Below are positions 10,873 to 21,715 of a DNA stretch of 64,000 nucleotides, one piece after another. The position numbers and the translations under genes are program-made. The stretch spans positions 558,001 to 622,000 of the forward strand of contig NW_027041049.1 of NCBI RefSeq assembly GCF_037179485.1. The letters run 5' to 3'. Position 1 is the first letter of the stretch. Every line of letters starts with the position of its first letter. Below the pieces are notes generated by a model that was given only the letters and a program-made list of their open reading frames with translations, had not been told where the DNA came from and searched no databases. This DNA comes from Ochlerotatus camptorhynchus. Taxonomy: Eukaryota; Arthropoda; Insecta; Diptera; Culicidae.

Positions 10873-12021
10873 ATCAAGCTTACATCAGTAAAGAGTTGGA
10901 ATAGAATTTATCTGTGCTTGTTTTTCCATATTCAGAACCACAAGCCCCCAACGATCACACAAAATGCTCTCCAGAGTTGTAATCTTGTAACCAAACTTGG
11001 AAGCAGGGGTGCAAGTGGTTTTAATTGACTCTCTTAATCAACTTTCTCTTTGAAAAAAAAAATACTACAAATTTGGTACGCCTACAATTCAAAAACAGAA
11101 AGAGTTGGGATAATAGATAATTGATCAATTAAAAGAACTAAATGCTCTTCACATTTATTCCGTCCACTAGCGGTCCTACGTCAAGCTTCCGTTCGTGCCC
11201 CTAGGCACAGACCCTTCTACTTTTTTGTTAAGATTTTTAACAACCCCCCTTTTTTATTGTAAATTTCTCAAATACCATGATTTTCATTGTTGTGAACCAT
11301 GAATTCTGTTGTGATTTCATGGTAATTAACAAAAATGTCCAATGTTTTGACAATAAAGGCCCAAGCGCAATGACAGCGGAAGCGGAACGGCAACGGCAGC
11401 GGAAAAGCCCGATCTGAGTAAGCCAACTTCTCGGATTGAACACTTGTTGGAACCAAATCGACTTCGGTTAGGCATCTTGATGTCATTTTCTGACAACTGT
11501 CAAACTTTCCGTTTCCGTTCCGCTTCCGTCCACATTGCGTTTGGGCCTTAAATATCATGGTTACAATGACAATAAAATTCATTGTATTTTTATTGGATTT
11601 TTTTTACTTAGGACCTAATGCAATGTTCAGCTTGATTTGTCCTCGTTGATATAGAGATTAGTGACGTTTAACGCACGCACACTAGCGGGAGCAATGCCGT
11701 TTAAAGTTGTTTTTTGATCAGTTCACGAAGATTTGCCGCACTCTTCTCTCACCCGTAAGTTTTGACAGTTTTGGGTGGTTTGTTTTGGCTCCCATTCGTT
11801 GCTATCTCTTTTACTCAGAAGCAAAATGATAGGGAGCAAAAAGTGAGGTTAGGGACCGTGCACTGATCTATTATTTTCCTCTGGCTAACCTAAAAAATGT
11901 ATGAAAGTAGATCTGTCAAAATGAGTTTGACATCGATTTGTTATGTATTTTCCTCGAATATTCACTAACACGCTCTCACATATCGCACCAATACAACCGG
12001 ACGTGAAAATCTCTATACAAC
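10873..12021. other. No gene seen; MITE-bearing spacer
   Basis: Apart from the MITE at 11357-11548, I see only AT-rich sequence and short poly-A runs. Words such as AGGACCTAATGCAATGTTCAG (near 11610) recur near 12797 and 14815, suggesting further unresolved repeats. Confidence 0.5.
11357..11548. mobile_element. 192 bp MITE, 3 bp target duplication (TAA)
   Basis: Ends AGGCCCAAGCGCAATG and its inverse, with TAA on both sides (11354-11356 and 11549-11551). A 174 bp copy at 38563-38736 is flanked by GAA on both sides. A 3 bp duplication suits PIF/Harbinger-type mobilisation (inference). Confidence 0.85.
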
Positions 12022-12665
12022 TAGAGTCGGTGTATAATGAGTCACGCCAAGAGAAAAACAGTTGAACTCGCATCACGGTTTTCGAAGGATTCCCTTTCTT
12101 TTCACTTGGCAACAGAGGACTTCTATATCAACTTCAAATGACTTCTAGCTAGAACAAAAAATTGCGGCTGTACACAGCAAAAAAAGTTGTTGAATATTAC
12201 ATTGAAACTGATGCAACCAGGTCAATCCATCGGTTATGTAATATCACATTGTACGATGTACATCGATTTTGCGAACAAAATTACATCCATTGATGTAATA
12301 TTGTATCTGCTTTTTGCTATTACATCATTATTTCATACATCAGCTTGAATTACGTTGATCGATATTACATTTTTTTTTGCTGTGTAGTGAATCATTATAT
12401 CAGTGATTTTGTCAAATTATCTTATCAAACAATAGTAGAAGTTCTCATTACTGATCATTAACAAACGTATCCCATGACAATTTAATGCTCACTGCGTGTT
12501 TATGATCATTTCTTCAATTTTATTTTATATTTTATTGCAATACCTTTCGTGGACCATTCATAGCATCGTAATGTTTGTTTACTTTGCACAATAGGTAGCC
12601 GGTTTGACAGTTCAATAGGTAGACTTGGCTTCACTCTTGGCGTGACTCATTATACACCGACTCTA
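12022..12665. mobile_element. hAT-type MITE, copy 1
   Basis: Ends TAGAGTCGGTGTATAATGAG and its inverse, flanked by a perfect 8 bp duplication TATACAAC (12014-12021 and 12666-12673). Three copies in the window (also 13835 and 45456) all have perfect 8 bp duplications, and the TAGAG terminus fits the hAT consensus. This copy is longer because a 216 bp MITE sits inside it. Confidence 0.9.
12171..12386. mobile_element. 216 bp TACACAGC MITE nested in the hAT MITE
   Basis: Terminal repeats TACACAGCAAAAAAA and inverse. Copies occur at 25843-26058 (opposite orientation) and 55051-55267. The flanking TA could be the target duplication. Confidence 0.85.
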
Positions 12666-12823
12666 TATACAACCAGTCCTGAAAATCTCTATTAATTTGT
12701 CAACTTGTCACTCCCAACATAGTTTACTTATTTTTGGGTAGGTTCAGTTTTGACAGATATGGGTGGATTCTACCCAAATTAGTTTTGAAATAGCGTGAAT
12801 ACAATGTTCAGCTTTATTTCCTG

Positions 12824-13830
12824 CATGGTAAGAAAAAATACTCAAAATTAAGTTAAAAAAAACTCAACGTTGGGTTCTATCATTTGAGGTCCGCCGTTGA
12901 GTGAATCAGAAAAGCGGCGTTGGTTAAAATTTACTCAATTATTGAGTAATAATAAATGAACTCAAATATAAGTATATTTTCTTTGAGGTTGCTCTTATGC
13001 GCCTTTAACCATTTCATTTTCACAAGCGTTGATAGACGAGTGGTCAACACACGGGCCCCTTATCTCAACGTCCATGGTTCGGTTCCAGTCTGCTCCGTCT
13101 TTTTATTTTTTTGTCAACTTGATCAGGATTCTCAAAATTGAGTTTTCTTCTTTAACTTAATTTTACCTAGCCCCACACAGAAAAACAAAACTACCCACCG
13201 CTTGGGTTTTTTAAACTCAAATTTGAGTTATTTGACCTCTGTCCGTTTCATTTCAGTGCTAACATTTGAAAACGGCACAAAAGCCATTTGTAAACAAATG
13301 GTTTGTGGGCCCTTTACTCACTACTTGAAGTACACCCACGCGACACAACAGCAACATCGGGTAGGGGAAATTTTCCCCTTCCTGACGATGCTGTTGGTTT
13401 GCGTGGGCGTTCTTCGGGTAGCGAGTAAAGGGCCCACAAACCATTTGTTTACAAATGGCTTTTGCGCCGTTTTCAAATGTTAGCACTGAATTTCCTCTCG
13501 CTATTGTTGTCAAAAATAGAACGAAAGATTCGACTCAACCGTCTAGTTCCGTACAAGAAGCCAAAATTGAGTAATATGCGATATACCCAAATTTGAGTTA
13601 ATTGAACTTAATTTTGGGTAGAAAAAATTGAAAATAACTTAGCGATGGGTAATTTTTTTGCCGTGCTTAAATGCAAACTACTTTGAGCCGGTTTACCCAA
13701 ATTTGGCTTATCGTACGGAACATGGGAGATGAGTGAAAAGAACTTAATTTTGGGTTGTTTTGAATTTCTGTGCACGGAAGCCACGTGATGAGTGAAAGGA
13801 ACTCAATTTTGGGTACTTTTTCTTACCGTG
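12824..13830. mobile_element. Composite of CACGG/CATGG-ended MITEs
   Basis: Starts CATGGTAAGAAAAAATACTC and ends with the related inverse TTTTTCTTACCGTG. Inside are at least one further CACGG-type unit (about 13184-13665) and the 239 bp near-palindrome at 13252. Repeated CCCAAATTTGAGTT-like words are typical of the family. Confidence 0.6.
13252..13490. mobile_element. 239 bp near-palindromic element, copy 1
   Basis: The two halves are near reverse complements throughout, with ends TTCAGTGCTAACATTTGAAA. A second 239 bp copy in opposite orientation lies at 17902-18140, almost identical over its whole length. Both strands give mirror-image ORFs of about 75 codons, which are by-products of the palindrome. 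Confidence 0.85.
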
Positions 13831-13834
13831 TGGG

Positions 13835-14265
13835 TAGAGTCGGTGTATAATGAGTCACGCCAAGAGAAAAACAGTGGAAGTCGCATCACGGTTTTCGAAA
13901 GATTCCCTTCCCTTTCACTTGGCAACAGAGGACGTCTGCATCAACTTCAAAGGACTTCTAGCGAGAAATTTAATTACCGGCTGCAGTAAATTATTATATT
14001 AGTGATTTTGTCGGATTAAATCAGCAATATATATTACAAATTCTCATTACTAATCATTACCAAACGAATCTAATTACAATTTAAATGCTCACTGCGTGTG
14101 TATGGTCATTTCTTCGATTAAATTTTATATTTTATTGCAATACCTTTCGTGTAGCATTCATAGCATCGTAATGTTTATTTATTTTGCACGATAGGTAGCC
14201 AGTTTGACAGTTCAATAGGTAGACTTGGCTTCACTCTTGGCGTGACTCATTATACACCGACTCTA
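13835..14265. mobile_element. hAT-type MITE, copy 2 (431 bp)
   Basis: Same TAGAGTCGG ends as copy 1, without nested insertion. 8 bp duplication CGTGTGGG at 13827-13834 and 14266-14273. Confidence 0.92.
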
Positions 14266-15242
14266 CGTGTGGGGTTTACTTCTCGACTCTATACACGTTA
14301 ACTTCAGTTTACTCACCGGGTGAGTCGATCGTACTCACTTTCGTCCGATGTATCGAGTTGTCAAAAACTGAGTAAACGAGAAATGTCAAACTGAGTAAAA
14401 GCCACTCAGTCTGCAAAATCCTAGTCTTAGAAAAAAATGTCAACCATGTTGGAGGAAACGTCCTAGAAAACGGGTGAATGTTTCACTCAAAACAGGCGGA
14501 AATTCCTTCAGGTAAGTAGAAATTGCTTAGGGCAATGGTTTTAAACCATTGTGCTCCGGTAGAATGAATCCGAAGCAGACATTTTTCAATTCCTTAAATA
14601 AAATCAAAACAAAAGTAAAATTTCTTTAGTTCAAGCTGAAGATTGCATTAGGTCCGACTTTCTCTTCCGTCAATTACCGTTTCTTGTTGTTTTTGTCGTA
14701 TTAGATGCTAGATGCTTATTTTATCGATGTGCTGAAAATACCTGGGAATGTATTTACATGGCCGTGGGGATACAAAGAGAAATTCGACGAAGAGAATCTG
14801 TCAATGTTACTTAGGACCTAATATAATGTTCAGCTTGAGTTGCTCTACACTCAAAAAAGTTGGAAGGGTTGTATACTAGATACGACCGCAGGGTTGGCGT
14901 TGGATAACGTCTGTTATGTGTTGTACTTAATTGTGTATATTATATTTTAGGAATATTCCTTAATAACTCTTTTGCGATATCTTTCCCCAAAGCGCGTTCG
15001 GACAACTCAGGCGTTTTCATTAATTTCTTCTCTCGATTTCGGAAGTGCACGACGTATCTGGAACTACCACACCAAAATGTATGCAGAATATTGTCGGTAC
15101 TGGATTAGTAGCGGTAACCAGCAGGACCTACGTTGATTTAAGCTTAACACCCGCAGATTGATGAACGCTCCATCACATCACTTTAACCTTTCACATTCTG
15201 GCAAGAAAGTCAATTCTAAAACACCCTTTAAATTTATATGGT
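14266..15242. other. No gene seen between MITEs and the H4/H3 pair
   Basis: About 1 kb of spacer. I see fragments of dispersed repeats (AGGTCC/AGGACCTAAT words near 14660 and 14813) but no supported ORF or RNA gene. Confidence 0.5.
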
Positions 15243-15258
15243 GGCCCTGAAAAGGGCC
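15243..15258 (-). terminator. Histone 3' stem-loop of the minus-strand H4 copy
   Basis: On the minus strand GGCCCTTTTCAGGGCC: a perfect 6 bp stem and 4 nt loop, followed by ACCA. It lies 31 bp downstream of the H4 stop codon, as in intact histone genes. Confidence 0.85.
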
Positions 15259-15288
15259 GGTTTTTTGTTCTGAGTCGATGAAACTAAA

Positions 15289-15604
15289 TTAACCCTCGAA
15301 TCCGTACAGAGTACGTCCCTGCCGCTTCAGACCGTAAACGACATCCATGGCGGTGACAGTCTTTCTCTTCGCATGTTCGGTGTAAGTAACGGCGTCACGA
15401 ATAAAGTTTTCCAGAAATACCTTCAGCACTCCTCTGGTTTCTTCGTAAATGAGACAGGATATTCTCTTAACTCCACCACGACGAGCCAAACGACGGATTG
15501 CAGGCTTAGTGATGCCCTGGATGTTGTCACGCAACACTTTTCGGTGACGCTTGCTTGGCTCCTCCTTTGCCAAGTTCTTTTCCACCCTTGCCGCGTCCTG
15601 TCAT
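15289..15604 (-). pseudogene. H4: Histone H4 pseudogene (frameshifted N terminus)
   Basis: The ATG at 15604 opens the expected TGRGKGGK start, but the GCCAAG before the KRHRK region is followed by a 4 bp duplication (AAGC), which shifts the frame and leads to an early stop. Downstream the original frame is open to the end: KRHRKVLRDNIQGITKPAIR through TVTAMDVVYGLKRQGRTLYG. Departures from the invariant H4 sequence include Cys for Gly in RISCLIYEE, Phe for Val in LENFIRDAV, Gly for Ala in VVYGLKRQ and Glu for Gly near the C terminus. The 98-codon ORF therefore starts at a spurious internal ATG and lacks the acetylated tail. The stem-loop at 15243 and a TATAAA at 15677-15682 show a recently functional replication-dependent gene, paired head to head with the H3 copy. 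Confidence 0.88.
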
Positions 15605-15837
15605 TTCCTAGTATGACGATTGTAACGTCGATGAAAGTTGAAACAAAAGTGAACAAAAATTCCAAATTTTGGCTGTTTTATACCTACTCGAGGGTTAAAT
15701 TCGTTTGGTTAGTTGTTGTGTTCTTGTTCTTTCATCGTTTCTGATTGGTTGAACACAGCAAACGCATGTTATAAAACAGAATGGAAGTGATTTTTATTTT
15801 TTATTCCACAGTGTGCTTTCATTGCATACACATCACA
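15605..15837. promoter_or_regulatory. Divergent H4/H3 histone promoter
   Basis: The 233 bp between the two histone starts contains TATAAA on the minus strand (15677-15682, for H4) and on the plus strand (15770-15775, for H3), with an ATTGG (inverted CCAAT) near 15743. Head-to-head H3/H4 pairs with such shared promoters are usual in insects. Confidence 0.65.
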
Positions 15838-16289
<452 letters not shown>

Positions 16290-16334
16290 TGAAGTGACCT
16301 TTCGTTCCGTTCTAGTCTAGATTAAGTCTAGACT

Positions 16335-16984
16335 AACATTTGAAAAGGGCGGAACTCCAAAAAAAACCATATGATGACCTAAAAATTAATCCTATTTCAC
16401 GACTTTCCATTTTCTGGTTGATTTTATAAGCTTGACATACAGTTAATAGTGTAATCTATCATCATGCATAACTAAAAACTCAAAAAAAGTTTTCTTTGTC
16501 GTGAAATTGAGAAGAAAACATCAAACGCTCTGATAATTTCATTCATGTTGTTACCCCCAGATCTTCCACACTTTGAACTGCCAACACTGGTGATACGCCG
16601 TGGAAGTACACCATCGGGATTTTTTGTTTGTTGTTCCGCCTTGTTTCTTCGTTCGTAAATTTTGTGAGAGTGGAATTACGCCCGCAGATGAAATATCAAT
16701 CGGATGCGTTTCAAATGAATCGGGCGTGACTAGATACTACCGAATCAATACGTTTGGCATATTAAAACAATATAATTCGTTGTTCTGGTGCAAGGCGTAA
16801 CAACCAGTTGCATCATCGAGTTGAAAGTTGGAAATACGCCATGTAAGAAGAAACGTTTTTGATAATATGAAGTGATATTTTCTTTTACTTTTTCGTGTTT
16901 ATCGAGTAGTTTGTGAACTGTTCTCTCTATATGTGCCAAAATATGGTTTGTTTACATTTTGGCTCTTCCGCCCCTTCAAATGTT
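16335..16984. mobile_element. 650 bp element with AACATTTGAA ends
   Basis: Left end AACATTTGAAAAGGGCGGAA and right end, inverted, AACATTTGAAGGGGCGGAAG. The terminus resembles the element at 1653-2327 (both continue CCAAAA...). The interior shows no convincing coding sequence. Confidence 0.6.
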
Positions 16985-17199
16985 TCAAATTTCACTTTAT
17001 TTTCATGTAGCATCAAAGTGAAAAGGTCTTTGCCCAATCCACTAGAAAATAACATATGGTACTTTCTAAGTAAATTTTATTATGTTTTCAAGATTCTCGT
17101 TGCTAAGAATTTAAAAACTATTTTTCGAGATAAAATATGGCTCTGCTGAATCTTCGCAATTAGAAAATTAATCGTTAAACTCTTTCTTGATAATGTTGT

Positions 17200-17215
17200 G
17201 GCCCTGAAAAAGGCC
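17200..17215 (-). terminator. Histone 3' stem-loop of the H2A remnant
   Basis: Minus strand GGCCTTTTTCAGGGCC, one mismatch from the H3/H4 version, directly after the truncated H2A sequence. Confidence 0.75.
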
Positions 17216-17360
17216 ATTTTTCCAACGCGCTCGGCGTAGTTGCCCTTGTGGAGCATACGGTGAATACGACCGACTGAGAACTGCAGCAGCTGGGCATTCC
17301 ATGACGGCGGCCCAGTATACCAGAGCACTGGCACCAACGCACTCGGCGTAGTTGCCCTTT
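17216..17360 (-). pseudogene. H2A: Histone H2A pseudogene, scrambled and truncated
   Basis: On the minus strand the order is KGNYAECVGASALVYWAAVM followed by QLLQFSVGRIHRMLHKGNYA and ERVG, then the stem-loop. In intact H2A (about 124 residues) the LQFPVGRIHR segment comes before KGNYAERVG and AAVMEY, so this copy contains a duplicated KGNYAE segment in the wrong order, most easily explained by unequal recombination between two H2A copies. The N-terminal tail, the second half of the histone fold and the C-terminal docking region are missing. Upstream on the same strand lie a CTG-rich minisatellite and a TATATAAG box. No H2B or H1 remnant was recognised. Confidence 0.8.
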
Positions 17361-17465
17361 CGCCCCCAGGCTCTGCTGCCGCTGCTCTGCTGCCGCTGCT
17401 CTGCTGCCGTTGCTCTGCTTCCGCTGCTCTGGTACTGCTGCTCTGCTGCTCTGCTGCTGGGTCGA
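17361..17465. repeat. CTG/CCGCTG minisatellite
   Basis: About 100 bp of imperfect repeats of GCTGCCGCTGCTCT, with CTG trinucleotide runs, lying between the H2A remnant and its TATA box. Confidence 0.8.
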
Positions 17466-17507
17466 CGATCGGATAGACAATGATGGAACGGGCGACCTTG
17501 TTGGACG

Positions 17508-17515
17508 CTTATATA
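17508..17515 (-). promoter_or_regulatory. TATA box of the H2A remnant
   Basis: Minus strand TATATAAG, upstream of the minisatellite and the H2A fragment, in the correct orientation. Confidence 0.45.
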
Positions 17516-17901
17516 GTAGAACAGAAAATATCAGAGGTGTCAGATACTCGCATCTGATGTCTCGGTTGGAGAAAGTATAAGAATATAAAAAAAATCAATC
17601 GATTTTCACCATCTTTAGACAATCGTTTACTTTTAACCATTTTTCAATAGTTTACAGACTGAAATCAATAGTTTTGAAACTTTCAGCAAATTGCTAGAAA
17701 TATTTCCAATCGATTGATGCCATTATCTCGTAAATCTATCGAGAGACGGTTGAGTTATTATCGTTCAAAATCTTTTAATTTTTCGTAACTCATCCAAAAT
17801 AACTGTTTTCAATTTAGTACCCCCGTATGTTGCCGAAAGACGTTATCCAACGTCAAAAATGTGCACGTCACTTGCCTATTCAATTGATCAATCACAATCA
17901 T

Positions 17902-18140
17902 TTCAGTGCTAACATTTGAAAACGGCGCAAAAGTCATTTGTAAACAAATGGTTTGTGGGCCCTTTACTCGCTACCCGAAGAACGCCCACGCAAACCAACA
18001 GCATCGTCAGGAAGGGGAAAATTTCCCCTACCCGATGTTGCTGTTGTGTCGCGTGGGTGTACTTCAAGTAGTGAGTAAAGGGCCCACAAACCATTTGTTT
18101 ACAAATGGCTTTTGTGCCGTTTTCAAATGTTAGCACTGAA
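17902..18140. mobile_element. 239 bp near-palindromic element, copy 2 (inverted)
   Basis: Same length and ends as 13252-13490 but in reverse orientation. With copy 1 it brackets 4.4 kb containing the H4, H3 and H2A remnants. Confidence 0.85.
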
Positions 18141-18563
18141 TTTTATGTGTTTTACACGCTTATTTCTCGTGTTTCTAACGTTTCTAACTATGAAAAAATA
18201 TCATAAATTCAGGTGTATTGCACGTTACATTCCATTAAAATATTCATGAATCTGCGCTACAGTGAAAAACATACAGATTCGAAGTATTTTGCTCATAGAA
18301 TGCTTGCTTAGCAAAATTAAACAAAAATATTTTGCTTTCAACCAGTCAGCTTCAAGAGAGTAACATAAAAACCCTGGTTTGGACCTGAATCCAAATGTAT
18401 AGAAGCGGCAAAAACAAATGGAAAATGTTAAATTTTGAACCCGTGGGCGGACGTTTGCGGCCGATAGATCCAGGATTGTTGTAAGGTATGGGTTTTTTAG
18501 TGGAAAAGATACATTCATTGATTTATTTCAGTTTGTTTTCAGCGTTGGTGGAGTAGTCTATTG

Positions 18564-18942
18564 ATGTTCGGAGAAATCGATTACAGAGGATATTCTGAGA
18601 ACTGTAAATTTAGTGACATATACCAGATTAAAAAGTCTTTTTTGTTTGATTTGTTTAAACTCATTCCCTTATCCATCATGATGTTTCACCGTATTGGTTT
18701 AAGTATGGGTCAATTCTATCTGAAACGATTATATAGAGGAAGAAAATTAATGGGTAGAGTAAGTTATTTCTGAAATACTTCCCCCCAATACCATTAACTC
18801 CCGATTATCTTTTTCTTTTCAGAAATGTTCTTTACAGTATACGGGGAACAACTCATGTCGAGGTTTAGTGAAACTTTTGAATACATTTGTGAATATTGAA
18901 ATGTTCACTATTATATTTTTGTTAATTATTAGATCATTCTAG
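18564..18942 (+). CDS. Small spliced candidate gene, 104 codons, unknown family
   Basis: Two exons, 18564-18758 and 18823-18942, join in phase 0 across a 64 bp intron with GTAAGT donor and TTTTCTTTTCAG acceptor, giving one open frame ending TAG. A second, 5' UTR intron is likely at 18486-18542 (GTATGG...TTTGTTTTCAG). An AATAAA signal lies at 19053. The product starts MFGEIDYRGYSENC, has a hydrophobic segment around residues 27-45 (SFLFDLFKLIPLSIMM), a basic patch (LKRLYRGRKLMGR) at the splice joint, and a hydrophobic C terminus (MFTIIFLLIIRSF), so it could be a small membrane protein. I recognise no family. The frame is closed upstream of the ATG by TAG in the 5' exon. It lies between a MITE and a hAT-like element and is not part of either by their visible ends. 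It could also be the last exons of a decayed larger gene. Confidence 0.4.
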
Positions 18943-19052
18943 ATCTTGTCCCATATGCATAGGAAATCAAGCAGAGATGGCATAGTTTTACATTTATGAG
19001 CAGCAGCTAGCATATACCTACATATTTCATAATAAGAAAATAAAAATTGAAT

Positions 19053-19058
19053 AATAAA
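19053..19058 (+). promoter_or_regulatory. Possible poly(A) signal of the small spliced gene
   Basis: AATAAA, 110 bp after the stop codon; an AATAAGAAAATAAA stretch precedes it. Confidence 0.35.
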
Positions 19059-19176
19059 ACTTCGTTTCAAAATACATTCTATTTATTACTTAAATGCAGG
19101 GTTGCTTCCACTCACTTGCTATAAAAAATTGTTTTTCGGAATTATAAAATCATTAGATGATGTAACGATATGTTGT

Positions 19177-20859
19177 GGTGGGCATTGGCCAGAGTTGGAT
19201 TTTTCAGATATAATCCTAAATAGGACCTAGATTATTTTAATACTCTAGTAACCTCAAGTCCGTGCTCTGTCACAATGTTTCATTGTGATTAATCAACACT
19301 CAAAGGGGTAAAATATCAAATTTGGGGTGAATTTGAAAGAAAGGGAACTTGGAGTGTAGAGCGCACTGCCCACTGGACGATTCTGAAGCCTGGCCAAGTG
19401 AGTGGGGTATGGGTTTATTTGATTAAACGTCATTTCCAATGTATATATTGATACATTCAAACCATTGGCATTTGAGATAAGACAGAGATAGGATGCGGAG
19501 GGCCCGCTTAGGGGAAGCGTATCCCATGTTATGGTTTCCATTTATTAAATAGTTCAGATAGGCTGGAAATGACAGGTTCATAGTGAGAAAATGTACCATA
19601 TGGGGCCCGTTCACTGATCAAAATCAGATTCTCATCGTCAGGTCCTGCCCAAAAATAAGGGGATTGACGATGTCTTGTCAAGTTTTATTTTGAATTTGCG
19701 TTTTGCATTTAATACTCTAGTAAATCTCGCGTCCGTGCTCATTCACAACAGTGTGAGGTGTCAATACTCACTGGGTCATATGTCTTAGACCAGTTCCAGA
19801 TTAGTTTGCTATTAATATCTTCTGCATCGCAGTTCGCGATAGATTACTAAATATGGGTTCTCTTTTCCGACTATAATAGTGTGAGGGAAGGGGGTGAGTT
19901 AAACGTTGCGATATGAGAGCGAATAGAGGCAAATAAATAGGGAAGACAACACCATGACCCAAATAAGTAACCAATGCATGCGGCTCACACTTAACTTGTT
20001 CTATTTCTTTCTTTCTTCCTATCATGTACTAATATTAACTGCCTGAGGACAAATGGGAACACGACCAGAAGATCAATAGGAGAAAAAGAAAATTCGAACA
20101 AGAAAAGAAGAATTAAACTTGCACCGGCAAGAGGAAGCAGACAGAAAGGATCATGCCGGTTGGAGACACCCAATGTATACTGGACGAAGCTTGTATCTAG
20201 GAAAAGTCGTATGTACAGGAAACCGTAAGTAGGATAAGAATCGTAAAAGGTGTGTGCTTGCTTGATAAGATCCTAACTTTACTTTAAATACACGGTAGGA
20301 ATCGAATATCCATTTATGATTAAGGTTTTGCCCATTTTTCAGTGGGAGTGGCAATACTCATTGATGAGTGATTTTAGAGATGAACTAGCCTAAGGCTAAA
20401 AATCTCTTAAATAAAGAATAAAAAAAAAAAAATTGATGAGTGATTTATCGTACCCATTTATTAGTAACTGTTAGCAGCTAATGATTAATTGATTTACCTA
20501 TTTTAGAATTACCTATACTTCACATCAGAACCTCATTTCCTTCAATTACTACTCCGTCGCAGCACACACCTTATATGGATCGCTAACCTTTATTTAGTTT
20601 CAGCATTTTAGACATTATAATCAAAAGGTGAGTTTTAAAAGTATAATTACCATGCATATAGATAAGTTAATGTACCAGAACCTGGACGGACACGAGTCTA
20701 CCCAGGGGAGGACCCGGATACGACCACCCATGTGTGTCTAGAGTATCGCACGAGCTGACGAGTGCAACGGGAAGGACAGTAGGTGTATAGACTAGGGGGT
20801 TGGTCCCTAGATAAGCCTTCTTAGCGGAAGGCACAGCCTATGCACTGAACAATTACAAT
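19177..20859. mobile_element. Unclassified 1,683 bp insertion with 32 bp target duplication
   Basis: A 32 bp stretch of the host element (19145-19176) is repeated exactly at 20860-20891. The insert begins GGTGGGCATTGGCC and ends GAACAATTACAAT. It has no terminal inverted repeats or LTRs and only short ORFs. An internal word of about 60 bp (TTAATACTCTAGTAA...TCCGTGCTC) occurs at 19235 and again at 19710. A long duplication and an AT-rich simple tail suggest target-primed insertion of a non-autonomous retroelement (inference). Confidence 0.6.
20375..20431 (+). mobile_element. 57 bp LINE 3' tail with poly(A)
   Basis: GAACTAGCCTAAGGCTAAAA, AATAAAGAATAAA and a poly(A) run lie between 15 bp direct repeats ATTGATGAGTGATTT (20360-20374 and 20432-20446). 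This is a severely 5'-truncated non-LTR retrotransposon insertion. Confidence 0.8.
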
Positions 20860-21287
20860 TAAAATCATTAGATGATGTAACGATATGTTGTACTTGTAAG
20901 TAACAAGAAGAGGGTGTAAAGTATGTGTTTGACTCATAAAACCTGTCAATTTCGCTTACAAAACGTCACAATCTGCGATCTTATGATTCGTGAGCGTTCA
21001 CTCAGAGTGAGTGCTCACGAGTCGTAAAATCACTGATTGCGACGCACTGAAAGCAATATTGACAGGTTTTTGATTTCATAATTCTGAAAAACAATTTTTT
21101 ATAGCAAGTGAGTGGAAGTAACCCTGCTTAAATGTAAGGCCCTCAAATTAATTATGATTAACAGTATAATTTCATGTATAGATAACGTTGCGGTAATGAG
21201 TGAGACTGTTAATATCAATAAACGAGGTACATGAAATCTAAATGTGTCATAATTGGTTTTATAGTGCTCATGAGTTAATTCATATTA

Positions 21288-21533
21288 TACACGGACAGAA
21301 AATTGTTTGCATTGAACCAAAAAAAAACTTTAGTTGTATTTAAACAAACAATAACTATTTTTACAATAGTTGCAGTTGAAAAGTGGCTTATTAAAACAAA
21401 AAGAATCCTATTTTGAATTTATATGAATAAGTATTATTGAAACAACAAAATGCAATATAATTTCAACCGGAATTGTTTGTTTAAATACAACTAAAGTTTT
21501 TTTGTTCAATGCAAACAATTTTCTGTCTGTGTA
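21288..21533. mobile_element. 246 bp MITE with TACACGGACAGAAAA ends
   Basis: Ends TACACGGACAGAAAATTGTT and inverse, about 35 bp long. A deleted copy occurs at about 28320-28408, where another repeat cuts it. Confidence 0.8.
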
Positions 21534-21715
21534 TCACTGTGAAAACCAACTAGAATCATTCTAGAGCATAATGCAACATTTCCAAAGGGTGAAACCGCTA
21601 TTGTACACATGCAAATTAAATGCACCATCAGGTAGAATAATATTTCCTCTACCAGCTGACTACCAGCTTCAAATTAACAGAAGTGAACTTTTTGAATTGT
21701 GAGAAATCGGCGGTC

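Larger units (their letters stand above)
19097..21126. mobile_element. hAT-like element, 2,030 bp with internal insertion
   Basis: Left end CAGGGTTGCTTCCACTCACT, right end its inverse, with a perfect 8 bp duplication CTTAAATG (19089-19096 and 21127-21134). A compact 384 bp copy exists at 37564-37947. The extra length is the 1.68 kb insertion at 19177-20859. No transposase ORF remains. Confidence 0.88.

Noticed and set aside
13202..13513. Mirror-image ORFs of 75-93 codons on both strands, repeated at 17906-18136
   Set aside because: They result from the near-palindromic MITE; both strands encode the same peptide because the arms are inverted copies.
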